A stretch of 64,000 bases of DNA from Gordonia tangerina (GCF_021556435.1 NZ_JAKGCU010000005.1:62001-126000); one strand, 5' to 3'. Shown: positions 8,385 through 17,363, numbered from the stretch's first letter. Notes: generated by a model from the sequence alone, not told the origin. Program-made: numbers and translations.

Positions 8385-9134
8385 CTACTTGCGCCGGAAG
8401 AGTTTGTTGCCCAACCACACGAGTGGATCGTAATGACGATCGGCGACTCGTTCTTTCATCGGAATCAGGGCGTTGTCGGTGATCTTGATGTGCTCGGGAC
8501 AGACCTCTGTACAGCATTTGGTGATATTGCACAGCCCCAATCCGTGCTCGTACTGGGCCGAATCCCGCCGTTCGGCCATATCGAGGGGATGCATGTCGAG
8601 TTCGGCCACCCGCATCAGGAAGCGTGGCCCAGCAAAGGCCTGCTTGTTCTCCTCGTGGTCACGGACGACATGACAGGTGTCCTGACACAGGAAGCACTCG
8701 ATGCATTTACGGAACTCCTGCGAGCGTTGCACATCGACCTGTTTCATGCGGTACTCCCCCGGCGCCAGACCTTCCGGGGGTGTGAACGCCTGGACCTCAC
8801 GAGCTTTCGCATAGTTGAACGACACGTCGGTGACCAGGTCACGGATGACCGGGAAAGTTCGCATCGGTGTCACGGTGATGACCTCGTCCTCGGTGAAGGT
8901 CGACATCCGGGTCATGCACAGCAGTTTGGGGCGGCCGTTCACCTCTGCAGAACACGATCCACACTTACCGGCCTTGCAGTTCCAGCGCACCGCCAGATCG
9001 GGCGCCTGGGTGGCCTGCAACCGGTGGATGATGTCGAGAACCACCTCGCCTTCGTTGACGGGCACGGTGAAATCCTGGAGGTCACCGTCGTCGGCGTCCC
9101 CACGCCATACCCGGAACTTCGCGTCATAGCCCAT
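8385..9134 (-). CDS. sdhB: Succinate dehydrogenase iron-sulfur subunit (Sdh1 type)
   Basis: This is the iron-sulfur subunit that relays electrons from the flavoprotein to the membrane anchor, 249 residues. The [2Fe-2S] ligands are Cys53, Cys58, Cys61 and Cys73 (WNCKAGKCGSC...LLC). The [4Fe-4S] and [3Fe-4S] clusters are supplied by CIECFLCQDTC and CNITKCCTEVCPEH. The sequence and gene order match mycobacterial Sdh1 (Rv0247c). It starts 20 bases after the sdhA stop and is the last gene of the operon. Fumarate reductase is the alternative family name, but the neighbours favour Sdh1. Confidence 0.94.
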   Translation of the reverse strand: MGYDAKFRVWRGDADDGDLQDFTVPVNEGEVVLDIIHRLQATQAPDLAVRWNCKAGKCGSCSAEVNGRPKLLCMTRMSTFTEDEVITVTPMRTFPVIRDLVTDVSFNYAKAREVQAFTPPEGLAPGEYRMKQVDVQRSQEFRKCIECFLCQDTCHVVRDHEENKQAFAGPRFLMRVAELDMHPLDMAERRDSAQYEHGLGLCNITKCCTEVCPEHIKITDNALIPMKERVADRHYDPLVWLGNKLFRRK

Positions 9135-9154
9135 ATCGGTTCTCCTCGTTGCGG

Positions 9155-11083
9155 TCAGTTCTCCCTGGCGCCTCCGGCGTCTGGATGACCGGCGATCTCG
9201 TCGGCCGTGTAGTACTTCACGATCTCGTCGAACTCGAACACCTCCAACAGATCCGGACGCATCGGGACCTGTTGCTCGGTGACCACGGTGACCTCTGGGA
9301 CCGGCGAATCGTCGCCGGTCACGGTCTTACAGACCAACAACGTGTTGCGCCACGCCGGGTCCATGTCCGGATAGTCGTCGCGGGTGTGCCCGCCGCGGCT
9401 CTCGGTGCGCATGAGCGCCGCCTTGGCAACGCACTCGCACACCAGCAGCATGTTGCGGAGGTCGACGGCCAGGTGCCAGCCCGGATTGAACTGACGATGC
9501 CCCTCCACCTGCATGCCGCCCAGGCGGGCGCGCATCTCCTCGAGCGCGGTGATCGCCTGCTGTACCTCCGCCTCCTTTCGGATGATGCCGACCAGATCGT
9601 TCATGAACTGCTGGAGCTCGGTATGCAACGTGTACGGGTTCTCCGGCGTCCCGTCGACGGGCGGATCGAAGGGCGCCAATGCGTACGCCGCCGCTCGCTC
9701 GATGTCATCGGCAGCGACCGTCGGGCGGTTGTGCAGCGACTCCACATACGACGCCGCACCCAGCCCCGCCCGGCGACCGAAGACCAGGAGATCCGACAGC
9801 GAGTTGCCGCCCAATCGGTTCGACCCGTGCATGCCGCCGGAGCACTCTCCGGCGGCAAACAACCCGGGGACGCGGGACGCCCCGGTGTCCGGATCGACCT
9901 CGATACCGCCCATCACGTAGTGACAGGTGGGCCCCACTTCCATCGGTTCGGCGGTGATGTCGACGTCGGCGAGCTCCTTGAACTGGTGATGCATCGACGG
10001 CAGCCGGCGAATGATCTCCTCGGCGGGCATACGAGATGCGATGTCGAGGTACACACCGCCGTGTTCGGTGCCGCGCCCGGCCTTGACCTCTTCGTTGATC
10101 GCGCGGGCGACCTCGTCGCGCGGTAGGAGATCCGGTGTGCGCCGGGCGCTGTCGTTGTCGGCCAGCCATTTGTCGGCCTCGTCTTCGGTTTCGGCGTATT
10201 GGCCTTTGAAGACGGGCGGGATGTAGTCGAACATGAAACGTTTGCCGTCGGTGTTCTTCAGGACGCCACCATCGCCGCGCACCCCCTCGGTGACCAGGAT
10301 CCCTTTGACGCTCGGTGGCCACACCATCCCGGTCGGATGGAATTGGACGAACTCCATGTTGATCAGGCTGGCACCGGCTCGCAGGGCGAGTGCATGACCA
10401 TCGCCGGTGTATTCCCAGGAGTTCGACGTCACCTTGAAGGATTTGCCGATACCGCCGGTCGCGAGCACCACCGCGGGCGCCTCGAACAGCACAAACCGAC
10501 CCGACTCGCGCCAGTACCCGAAAGCCCCGGAGATGGCGTCACCGTCCTTGAGCAGTTCGGTGATGGTGCACTCGGCGAACACCTTGATGCGTGACTCGTA
10601 ATCTCCGGTTGCCGCATGGTCTTCCTGCTGCAATGAGACGATCTTCTGCTGCATGGTCCGGATCAGTTCCAAGCCGGTCCGGTCGCCGACGTGGGCCAGC
10701 CTCGGATAGGTGTGGCCGCCGAAGTTGCGCTGGGCTATCCGCCCGTCCTCGGTTCTATCGAACAGCGCACCATAGGTTTCCAGCTCCCAGACCCGATCGG
10801 GCGCTTCTTTGGCGTGCAGTTCGGCCATGCGCCAGTTGTTGAGGAACTTGCCGCCCCGCATCGTGTCCTTGAAATGCGTCTGCCAATTGTCCTTGGAGTT
10901 GGCGTTGCCCATCGACGCGGCACACCCGCCCTCGGCCATCACCGTATGGGCCTTGCCGAACAGCGACTTGCACACCACTGCGACCGAATAGCCCTTCTGA
11001 CGGGCTTCGATAACCGCACGCAGACCGGCACCGCCGGCACCGATCACGACGACGTCATACTTGTGGCGTTCCGGTTCGGTCAT
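9155..11083 (-). CDS. sdhA: Succinate dehydrogenase flavoprotein subunit (Sdh1 type)
   Basis: This catalytic subunit oxidises succinate to fumarate using covalent FAD, 642 residues. The N-terminal dinucleotide-binding motif is VVVIGAGGAGLRA, and the flavin-attachment region AHTVMAEGG carries the expected His. Later parts include FVQFHPTG and RLGGNSLSDLLVFGRRAG. The start was set at 11083 (MTEPERHKYD), which has GGGAG nine bases upstream; the frame is open 13 codons further but without a site. It lies between sdhC and sdhB in an operon like Rv0249c-Rv0248c-Rv0247c. Confidence 0.95.
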   Translation of the reverse strand: MTEPERHKYDVVVIGAGGAGLRAVIEARQKGYSVAVVCKSLFGKAHTVMAEGGCAASMGNANSKDNWQTHFKDTMRGGKFLNNWRMAELHAKEAPDRVWELETYGALFDRTEDGRIAQRNFGGHTYPRLAHVGDRTGLELIRTMQQKIVSLQQEDHAATGDYESRIKVFAECTITELLKDGDAISGAFGYWRESGRFVLFEAPAVVLATGGIGKSFKVTSNSWEYTGDGHALALRAGASLINMEFVQFHPTGMVWPPSVKGILVTEGVRGDGGVLKNTDGKRFMFDYIPPVFKGQYAETEDEADKWLADNDSARRTPDLLPRDEVARAINEEVKAGRGTEHGGVYLDIASRMPAEEIIRRLPSMHHQFKELADVDITAEPMEVGPTCHYVMGGIEVDPDTGASRVPGLFAAGECSGGMHGSNRLGGNSLSDLLVFGRRAGLGAASYVESLHNRPTVAADDIERAAAYALAPFDPPVDGTPENPYTLHTELQQFMNDLVGIIRKEAEVQQAITALEEMRARLGGMQVEGHRQFNPGWHLAVDLRNMLLVCECVAKAALMRTESRGGHTRDDYPDMDPAWRNTLLVCKTVTGDDSPVPEVTVVTEQQVPMRPDLLEVFEFDEIVKYYTADEIAGHPDAGGAREN

Positions 11084-11141
11084 CTGGCAGAAACTCCCAA
11101 CGTCAGATCGATTGCGCAGCAAACGCTGCGCGTCAAGCGAA

Positions 11142-11966
11142 TCACCCCACGAACCTCAGGTCCGAGATGGTGTTGCTGGCGACCAACATGATGTAGAAAT
11201 CGGTGAGCACCAGGGTGCCGAGGGTGATCCAGGCGAACATCATGTGCCGGGTGTTGAGCCGAGTCACCTGAGTCCACATCCAGTACCGAACCGGATGTGC
11301 GGAAAAGTGTTTGAGCCGACCACCGGTGGCGTGACGACACGAATGACACGACACCGTGTAGGCCCACAGCAGGATCACGTTGACCACCAAGATCACGTTG
11401 CCCAGGCCGAAGCCGAACCCCCCGTCCTTGCCGTGGAACGCGGTGATGGCGTCGTAGGTGTTGATCACCGTGACGATCAACGCGACATAGAAGAAGTAGC
11501 GGTGCGCGTTCTGCAGCTTTAGCGGCAGCCGCGTCTCACCGGTGTACCCGCGGTGAGGTTCGGCGACCGCGCACGCCGGCGGGGACTGCCAGAACGACCG
11601 GTAGTAGGCCTTGCGGTAGTAGTAGCAGGTCAGGCGAAAGCCGAGCAGAAACGGCAGCACCACGAAGCCGAGGGGAATCCACATCGGCAGTTCCGGAAAC
11701 GGTGTGCCGAAATGACTTGATCCCGGCACGCACGAGTCGCTCAGGCACGGCGAATAGAAGGGTGTCAGGTAGTGATAGTCGGCCACCCAATAGGCGCTGC
11801 GAACAAACGACCGGACCGTCGCGTAGACGACGAATGCCGACAGGCCCAGGACAGTGAGCAGCGGCGACAGCCACCATCTGTCCGATCGAAGAGTGCGCGC
11901 TGCGATGCGCGCCCGACCCGGGGAGAAAACCCCGGCAGTGTCCCGCTCAGCTGCGGGCGCGCTCAC
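11142..11966 (-). CDS. sdhC: Succinate dehydrogenase membrane anchor (Sdh1 type, CHSCRH motif)
   Basis: This is a 274-residue membrane anchor with about five hydrophobic helices, corresponding to Rv0249c. It would pass electrons to menaquinone. A conspicuous C207-H208-x-C210-x-H212 motif lies at the end of a membrane helix, with further Cys74/Cys79 in an outer loop and His220/His224 after it. The Sdh1 complex of Mycobacterium smegmatis has been described with a membrane-embedded Rieske-type [2Fe-2S] cluster in this subunit, and this motif is the natural candidate for its ligands; that assignment is mine. The start overlaps the preceding gene by ATGA. Confidence 0.9.
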   Translation of the reverse strand: MSAPAAERDTAGVFSPGRARIAARTLRSDRWWLSPLLTVLGLSAFVVYATVRSFVRSAYWVADYHYLTPFYSPCLSDSCVPGSSHFGTPFPELPMWIPLGFVVLPFLLGFRLTCYYYRKAYYRSFWQSPPACAVAEPHRGYTGETRLPLKLQNAHRYFFYVALIVTVINTYDAITAFHGKDGGFGFGLGNVILVVNVILLWAYTVSCHSCRHATGGRLKHFSAHPVRYWMWTQVTRLNTRHMMFAWITLGTLVLTDFYIMLVASNTISDLRFVG

Positions 11967-12253
11967 TTCGTCCGCTCACGCGAGTGGAAGCCCAGCCCTT
12001 CATCCTGCGCGCCGAGCCACGCGGCTTCGTCCGACTTGCTGTCCGGGACGTAGATGACGTCGTCCTTGCCTTTCGCGCGAATCCGCGGTGGTAGTGCGTG
12101 CTCGAACTCATGCAGGTCGATCTCGAGTCGGTCGAGGTCGTTGGCCATCCGTCGCACGGCATCGACATCCCCGTAATGCGCCTTCAGCGTGACGAGGTGA
12201 TGCCGCAGCGCCCCGATGCTGCGATGGAGATCCTTCATGTCGGCCGCTACCAT
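11963..12253 (-). CDS. Small protein at the head of the sdh1 operon (Rv0250c-like)
   Basis: This 96-residue protein is mainly helical in its first half (DLHRSIGALRHHLVTLKAHY, then DAVRRMANDLDRLEID) with a charged tail. It matches the size and position of Rv0250c, which precedes the Sdh1 genes in mycobacteria. The start at 12253 is preceded by GGAGGG, and the end overlaps sdhC by ATGA, so it is translated with the complex. It has no membrane segment. A role as assembly factor or peripheral subunit is plausible but not shown by sequence. Confidence 0.85.
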   Translation of the reverse strand: MVAADMKDLHRSIGALRHHLVTLKAHYGDVDAVRRMANDLDRLEIDLHEFEHALPPRIRAKGKDDVIYVPDSKSDEAAWLGAQDEGLGFHSRERTK

Positions 12254-12272
12254 GGTTTTCCCTCCAGAATGA

Positions 12273-12288
12273 TGTGACAAACACCACA
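12273..12288 (-). promoter_or_regulatory. Candidate CRP/FNR-family operator upstream of the sdh1 operon
   Basis: TGTGA-N6-CCACA differs at one base from the actinobacterial CRP consensus TGTGA-N6-TCACA. It lies 20 bases before the first start codon of the sdh1 operon and in the gap shared with the divergent gene at 12371. A single site identified by eye is weak evidence. It predicts regulation of Sdh1 by a cAMP receptor-type protein. Confidence 0.4.
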
Positions 12289-12370
12289 CTACTGGGTGGG
12301 TCGGCCGAGTCAACGGCTTTGACCGAACGTGTCCCGTGACTTCTCGACCGGCGCACAATACGTTGTTGCC

Positions 12371-12793
12371 ATGACGATCAAGACCCAGCCGACCGATGCG
12401 TCGGTGCAGGAGTTCCTCGATCGCGCCACACCCGCCCACCGGGTCACCGAAGGGCACCGCGTCGACGAGATCATGCGTACGGAGACCGGCGTGGAACCGG
12501 TGATGTGGGGGCCTTCGATCGTCGGGTACGGCTCGTATCACTACGTCTCACCGTCGAAAACCTCTCGTACGGAAGGAGACTGTCCCAAGGTTGGTTTCTC
12601 CCCCCGCAAGTCGGCACTATCCTTCTACGGCCTGAAGGATCTCCCCGAAGGAGCTGCGCTGCTTCCCGACCTCGGCACCTACACCGAAGGCGCCGGGTGT
12701 GTGTACGTCAAACGCCTGGAGCAGATCGACCTTGATGTGCTACGCCGACTGATCCGCATCGCCTACAGCCGAGGCGACGATCCACGTAGCTGA
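12371..12793 (+). CDS. DUF1801 family protein
   Basis: This 140-residue protein matches the DUF1801 (YdhG-like) fold. Family signs include WGPSIVGYGSYHY, KVGFSPRKSALSFYG and TYTEGAGCVYVKRLEQID, followed by a final helix with LRRLIRIAY. No enzymatic role is established for the family. The start at 12371 (MTIKTQ) is chosen because similarity begins there and the upstream extension has no ribosome binding site; no good site precedes 12371 either. It is divergent from the sdh1 operon. Confidence 0.85.
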   Translation: MTIKTQPTDASVQEFLDRATPAHRVTEGHRVDEIMRTETGVEPVMWGPSIVGYGSYHYVSPSKTSRTEGDCPKVGFSPRKSALSFYGLKDLPEGAALLPDLGTYTEGAGCVYVKRLEQIDLDVLRRLIRIAYSRGDDPRS

Positions 12794-12834
12794 CCACCGA
12801 GGTGTATGTGTCCGATTCACTTGCGGCGTGCCAC

Positions 12835-13608
12835 TCAACGCCGGTAGCGCTCGGTGAAGCGCTTCAGAATGGTGGGCGGGTGCTGTGCGTCGGTCGCCCG
12901 CGCGGTGGCCTGTAGCGCGCTCGCCTCGCTCGGGTCGAAGTAGCCGAAGTCGCGGTAGACGTCGATGCGCGTGCACAGACTCTCCGCGTCGAGTTCAGGG
13001 TGGAACTGGGTGGCATAGACATTGGTCCCTACCCGAAAGGCTTGCACCGGACAGTCAGGTGAGGAAGCGAGGTGTACCGCGTGCTCAGGTAGCCGCGTCG
13101 CTGCTTCTTTGTGCCCGCCGTAGGCCGCGAAGCCGGCCGGTAGATCGGCGAACAGCGGATCGTGGTGCGCAGCGTCGGTCAGGGTGACCATCAGCGGCCC
13201 GACCGGCTCGCCGTGGGTGCGGTCGATTGCGGCACCGATCGCCGAGCCCAGTGTGCCCACGCCGTAGCAGCAGCCCAAGAAAGGGAAATCCGCGGCGACG
13301 ATCCGTTCGGTCAGCTCAGACAGCTCCGCCTCCACGCGACGCTGGGTCGCGTTCTTCGCCGCGATGGGGTCGCTCACGTTGTACGGTCCGCCGCCGAGGA
13401 TGATGCCCGACCAGTCGTCGAGATCGACGTGTCCCAACGACCGCTGGGTCAGATTGATCGCGCGTAGTTCGTTCTCGGCCAAGGCGCCCAACCGCAACAC
13501 AGACCGATGCTCGTCCACGGCGGCCGCCGGCTCGGCGCGGATGGACAACAGCAGGAAAGGGCGCGCACCAGCTGTCGTCGGCGGATCCTCTCGTCTGGGC
13601 ACGAACAA
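12835..13608 (-). CDS. Class I glutamine amidotransferase domain protein
   Basis: This is a free-standing GATase1 domain of 257 residues, the type annotated as a GMP-synthase-like amidotransferase. The nucleophile is Cys114 in GCCYG and the His-Glu pair is His203/Glu205 in QFHPELD, so the catalytic triad is complete. An oxyanion-strand motif GIILGGGPYNVSD lies near residue 70. It lacks the PP-ATPase and dimerisation domains of GuaA (usual total length about 520), so it is not GMP synthase. The acceptor substrate is unknown. It is convergent with DUF1801 and divergent from the next gene. Confidence 0.88.
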   Translation of the reverse strand: MFVPRREDPPTTAGARPFLLLSIRAEPAAAVDEHRSVLRLGALAENELRAINLTQRSLGHVDLDDWSGIILGGGPYNVSDPIAAKNATQRRVEAELSELTERIVAADFPFLGCCYGVGTLGSAIGAAIDRTHGEPVGPLMVTLTDAAHHDPLFADLPAGFAAYGGHKEAATRLPEHAVHLASSPDCPVQAFRVGTNVYATQFHPELDAESLCTRIDVYRDFGYFDPSEASALQATARATDAQHPPTILKRFTERYRR

Positions 13609-13736
13609 TCATTGTGCCCTGACCGATCATCGTTGCCGCCCGAATTGCCAACGGCAGACCCGAATTGTCTCCGGCAGACTTTGTAGAGTCGGTGATGACA
13701 GTCAACCGCCGATTCAACCCTCACGCCGGAGGAATC

Positions 13737-14390
13737 ATGCGCCTCACCAAGCACACTCACGCGACCGTCACCCTCGACAAGGGTGCGGGCGTGCTGCTGA
13801 TCGATCCGGGGGCGTTCACACCGAATGCGGCAGAACTGCTGAGTCAGGCCGACACCGTACTGATCACCCACGAGCACTTCGATCATTTCGACGGTGACGC
13901 GATCGTGGCGGAGATGCAGCGCCGACCTGAGTTGCAGCTGTACGGGCCCGCCGCCGTCACCCGCAAGCTCACCGACGTCGCCGACCGCGCGCATGCGGTC
14001 TCGAGCGGGGATACGTTCACCGCAGCCGGATTCGACGTCGTCGCCTTCGTCGCCGATCATGCCGTGATCCACCCGGAGATCCCGATGGTCGACAACGCGG
14101 GCTTCCTCATCGACGGGCACGTCTTCCATCCCGGCGATGCGTACCTCAACCCCCACTGCGCGGTCGAGGTGTTGCTTCTGCCCATCAGCGGTCCGTGGAT
14201 CTCGACGGAGCAGGCGATCGACTATGTACGAACGCTCGCCCCGAAACGCACGATCGCGATTCATGACCTCATGCTCAGTGACACTGGCAAGACCAGTTCG
14301 GAGATGTTCCTCGGCGAGAACTCGCTGACGAAGACGCCGATGGAGATCATGGGTGTCGGCGAGGTCACCACACTTATCGTGTCGGGCTGA
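13737..14390 (+). CDS. Metallo-beta-lactamase fold hydrolase (UlaG-like)
   Basis: This 217-residue metal-dependent hydrolase fold contains the metal-binding motif THEHFDHFDGD. Further ligands are in FVADHAVIH and FHPGDAYL, with IAIHD near the end. The domain order and short length resemble the UlaG/L-ascorbate-6-phosphate lactonase-like branch, but the substrate cannot be named. The start at 13737 (MRLTKHTHA) is supported by GGAGG five bases upstream; an in-frame extension to 13665 has no such site. Its 3' end overlaps the convergent DoxX gene by 17 bases. Confidence 0.88.
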   Translation: MRLTKHTHATVTLDKGAGVLLIDPGAFTPNAAELLSQADTVLITHEHFDHFDGDAIVAEMQRRPELQLYGPAAVTRKLTDVADRAHAVSSGDTFTAAGFDVVAFVADHAVIHPEIPMVDNAGFLIDGHVFHPGDAYLNPHCAVEVLLLPISGPWISTEQAIDYVRTLAPKRTIAIHDLMLSDTGKTSSEMFLGENSLTKTPMEIMGVGEVTTLIVSG

Positions 14391-14823
14391 TCTGCTCGAC
14401 TCGTCGATCACCTCGCCTGCCGTCGGACCCGGCGATCAGCGCCCACAGGACCAGTACCGGCTGGAAGAAGAGACGCACCAGTCGCTTGGTGTCGGTGTCG
14501 AGTCCGAATGCGTCGATGTGCTCGAGGTATTGATATACATTGCCCGGGAACACGGCGACGAAGAACGCGGCCGCGATCCAGGACACGAGCTTGCGATACC
14601 TGGGCAACGCGATCAGCGCCAGACCCAGCACGATCTCGACACCACCCGACGCGAGCACGACGAAGTCCTTGTCCAACGGCACCCAGTCGGGCACCTGCGC
14701 CTGGAACTCGGCCCGTTGGGCCGTGAGATGCCCCACGCCGGCGACCACCAGCACGACGCCGAGCGCCACGCGTGCGATCGCTCGTCCGAGAGACTGACGA
14801 GTGGTGTTCGGTGACAACAACAT
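14374..14823 (-). CDS. DoxX family membrane protein
   Basis: This 149-residue integral membrane protein has four hydrophobic segments: VALGVVLVVAGVGHL, GGVEIVLGLALIAL, WIAAAFFVAVFPGNVYQ and FFQPVLVLWALIAG. This pattern fits DoxX-like quinol-associated or redox membrane proteins. The start at 14823 (MLLSPNT) follows a GGGGG stretch. A 25-bp imperfect palindrome lies 75 bases upstream and may control it. The precise function is unknown. Confidence 0.82.
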   Translation of the reverse strand: MLLSPNTTRQSLGRAIARVALGVVLVVAGVGHLTAQRAEFQAQVPDWVPLDKDFVVLASGGVEIVLGLALIALPRYRKLVSWIAAAFFVAVFPGNVYQYLEHIDAFGLDTDTKRLVRLFFQPVLVLWALIAGSDGRRGDRRVEQISPTR

Positions 14824-14897
14824 TGATCCCCCAGACGCTCGTTCTCGGACGTCGCGACACCGTCCCGGCACGTCATCGACGGTAGCCGAGATTTATG

Positions 14898-14922
14898 TGG
14901 TGCACAACAATGTTGCACACCA
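14898..14922. promoter_or_regulatory. 25-bp imperfect palindrome, candidate repressor operator
   Basis: The half-sites TGGTGCACAACA and (reverse complement) TGGTGTGCAACA match at 10 of 12 positions around a central A at 14910. The palindrome lies in the 105-base gap between the transporter stop codon and the DoxX start. Its size and AT-centred symmetry fit a dimeric TetR- or MarR-type regulator. No regulator gene is adjacent. Confidence 0.5.
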
Positions 14923-14928
14923 TAGAGA

Positions 14929-16542
14929 TCAGAAGGAGATTCCTAGCGACCAGGCGAACAGCGTGTACCCGGCAAGCGTGATCAACACGATCCCGATGAG
15001 GTTGAGCCAGACCCCACCGCGGATCATCTGACCGATCGTGACGTATCCGCTGCCGTAGGCGACCGCATTGGGTGGGGTGGCCACCGGCAGCATGAACGCA
15101 CACGTCGCCGCGAGGGCGACCGGCACCGTCAACGCCAGTGGGTCGATGCCCATCCCCATCGCCACCCCGCCCGCCACCGGCAGGAAGGTCGCCGCTGTCG
15201 CGGTGTTGCTGGTGATCTCGGTGAGAAAGATGATCGCCGCGGTCACCACGATGATCAGGACGATCACCGGGATGGCGTCGAGGCGTGCGGCGACGTCACC
15301 GATCCATGTGGTCAGGCCGCTGGAATCGAACTGTTCCGACAAGGCCAACCCACCGCCGAACAGCAACAGGACACCCCACGGCAGCCGCACCGCCGTCTCC
15401 CAGTCGAGTAGCCGGACTCCTGGTGTGACGCCACTGGGGAGCAGAAACAACAGGACCGCGGCCGTCATGGCGATCCCGGTGTCGGAAATGGGTGGGTCCT
15501 CATCCCAGATCAGCGGCACGGCAATCCACGAGGCCGCGGCGAGGGCGAAGATCACCGCCACCCTGATCTCGCCCTGTGACATCGGCCCGAGGTCGTCGAG
15601 TTCACCTCGGATCAGCTGCCGACCGCCAGGAATGTCATCGATCTCCGGTCGGAACAAGACGTGCGACAACAGAAACCAGGCGATGACGAGGAACACCACG
15701 GCCAGCGGCACCCCTGCGATCATCCACTCCAGGAAACCGATGTCGATGCCTTCGCCCTCCAGGTACCCCACCAGCAGAGTGTTCGGCGGCGTGCCGATGA
15801 TGGTGCCCAGCGATCCGATCGATGCGGCATACGCGATGCCCAACATGAGCGCGGTGCCGAAGTTGCTGGTGATCACGGCCTGGGTGATCGCGTGCTGATC
15901 GCTTGCTGTCGCCGCATCGGTGTCCTCGGTCGAGTCCGACGTCTCGGTGTTCGACCGCAGATCGAGGACCAGGATGAGTACCGACACCCCGATCGGGATC
16001 ATCATCACCGCGGTGGCCGTGTTCGACACCCACATCGACAGGAATGCGGTGGCGATCATGAAGCCCGCGATCACCATCGTCGGCTTCGTCCCCATGGCGC
16101 TCACCGTGAGCAGGGCGATGCGGCGGTGCAGGTTCCACCGTTGCATCGCCAGCGCGAGGATGAAACCGCCCATGAACAGGAAGATGATGTTGTTGCCGTA
16201 GGAGGCACCGACGTCGTTGACCGAGACGTCGGAGTCGAACACCGGGAAGATGACCAGCGGAAGCAGCGCCGTCGCCGGGATCGGGATCGCCTCGGTCATC
16301 CACAGCACGCCCATCAGCACGGCGGTCGCAGCGGTCAATCGCGCGGGATGGTCGACATCTGAGGGCAACACGAGGTAGACGATGACCGCGAGGAGTATGC
16401 CCGCGCCGAGTCCGAGCCACTGACGTCTGCGCCGGCCCGGCTTCACCTCCTCGGCCCGCTCGCCGGCGGATCGGCGGTCGACCTCGTCGAACTGATCGGC
16501 CGATCGCTGATCGTTGTGATCGCCACCGCCAGCCTGTGCCAT
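14929..16542 (-). CDS. DASS (SLC13) family dicarboxylate or anion symporter
   Basis: This 537-residue sodium-coupled transporter is of the divalent anion:sodium symporter family. A charged N-terminal tail precedes about eleven membrane helices. Family signatures include TEAIPIPATALLPLVIFP, FMGGFILALAMQRW, the SNT motif in MWVSNTATAVMM and a second SNT in TEITSNTATAATFLP. SNT repeats form the substrate and sodium sites in this family. Likely substrates are succinate, malate, citrate or sulfate. The start at 16542 has GAGGAGG upstream. It lies 105 bases before the DoxX gene on the same strand. Confidence 0.9.
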   Translation of the reverse strand: MAQAGGGDHNDQRSADQFDEVDRRSAGERAEEVKPGRRRRQWLGLGAGILLAVIVYLVLPSDVDHPARLTAATAVLMGVLWMTEAIPIPATALLPLVIFPVFDSDVSVNDVGASYGNNIIFLFMGGFILALAMQRWNLHRRIALLTVSAMGTKPTMVIAGFMIATAFLSMWVSNTATAVMMIPIGVSVLILVLDLRSNTETSDSTEDTDAATASDQHAITQAVITSNFGTALMLGIAYAASIGSLGTIIGTPPNTLLVGYLEGEGIDIGFLEWMIAGVPLAVVFLVIAWFLLSHVLFRPEIDDIPGGRQLIRGELDDLGPMSQGEIRVAVIFALAAASWIAVPLIWDEDPPISDTGIAMTAAVLLFLLPSGVTPGVRLLDWETAVRLPWGVLLLFGGGLALSEQFDSSGLTTWIGDVAARLDAIPVIVLIIVVTAAIIFLTEITSNTATAATFLPVAGGVAMGMGIDPLALTVPVALAATCAFMLPVATPPNAVAYGSGYVTIGQMIRGGVWLNLIGIVLITLAGYTLFAWSLGISF

Positions 16543-16685
16543 GCGACCTCCTCGTCTGCGGTCACCATGGCACGTTTCCTGTCCGCAGCACGCGGGAATG
16601 GCCATAACATCGTTGCCAACCACGTGGCGAGATCGCTCCTACCAGCCGGTACGAGGTGCGATCGACGCGTCGGGCACGACTGCGC

Positions 16686-17363
16686 TCAACGGGTGCCGGC
16701 GTAGCTCAGCAATTCTCGGATGTCCGCATCGGTGATCGGCTCGAATTCGTCGTAGGCCGCGCACGCACCGCGGAAGGACTCCAACAGAGTCGGGCAGATG
16801 ACGTGGTCGACATCGCCGAACCTCTCCGACATTCCCGGCGGCCCCACCGGGACCGCAACAGTCACCTGTGCCGCACCGAGACGGCGTAGCGCGCCGACCG
16901 CCGCGCGCATCGTCGCTCCCGTCGACACCCCGTCATCGACCACGACGACGTGAGCGTCACGGACCGCAATCCCGGCACGTCCATGACGATGGACACGGGT
17001 GCAGCGTTCGAGTTCGGCCCGCGTACGACGTACCAGCGTGTTCCATTCATCCGGAGTGATGCCGAGGCCGCCGATGATCTCGTCATTGGTCACCATCACC
17101 CCCGGGTACGCGATCGCACCAGCCGCGAGCTCCGGTTGATCCGGTACACCGATGGTGCGCACGGGCAAGACGTCGAGGGGGGCGTCGAGGTGTTCGGCAA
17201 CTTGTCGAGCCACCGGCACTCCCCCGCACGGCAGCGCAATCACGGACGTCTCGGCGGCCGGTGCGGGCAGAGCGGAGAGGTGCCGCTCGACGTGCTCGGC
17301 GAGGATTCGCCCGGCATGCACCCGATTGCGGTACGCCCGCCCGGCGAAGATGTGGCTCGTCAT
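16686..17363 (-). CDS. Phosphoribosyltransferase domain protein
   Basis: This 225-residue type I PRTase contains the PRPP-binding loop VVVVDDGVSTGATM and an upstream PPi-loop-like CGGVPVARQVAEHL. Proteins of this class (often found alone in actinobacteria and annotated only as phosphoribosyltransferase) have unclear substrates; some are fused to or neighbour erythromycin-esterase or dienelactone hydrolase genes, which is not the case here. The start at 17363 (MTSHIFAG) gives a normal length. It is divergent from the interrupted DUF2461 gene. Confidence 0.85.
   Translation of the reverse strand: MTSHIFAGRAYRNRVHAGRILAEHVERHLSALPAPAAETSVIALPCGGVPVARQVAEHLDAPLDVLPVRTIGVPDQPELAAGAIAYPGVMVTNDEIIGGLGITPDEWNTLVRRTRAELERCTRVHRHGRAGIAVRDAHVVVVDDGVSTGATMRAAVGALRRLGAAQVTVAVPVGPPGMSERFGDVDHVICPTLLESFRGACAAYDEFEPITDADIRELLSYAGTR

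Noticed and set aside
12835..13608. GMP synthase (guaA)
   Set aside because: Only the amidotransferase domain is present; the ATP-pyrophosphatase and dimerisation domains are missing.
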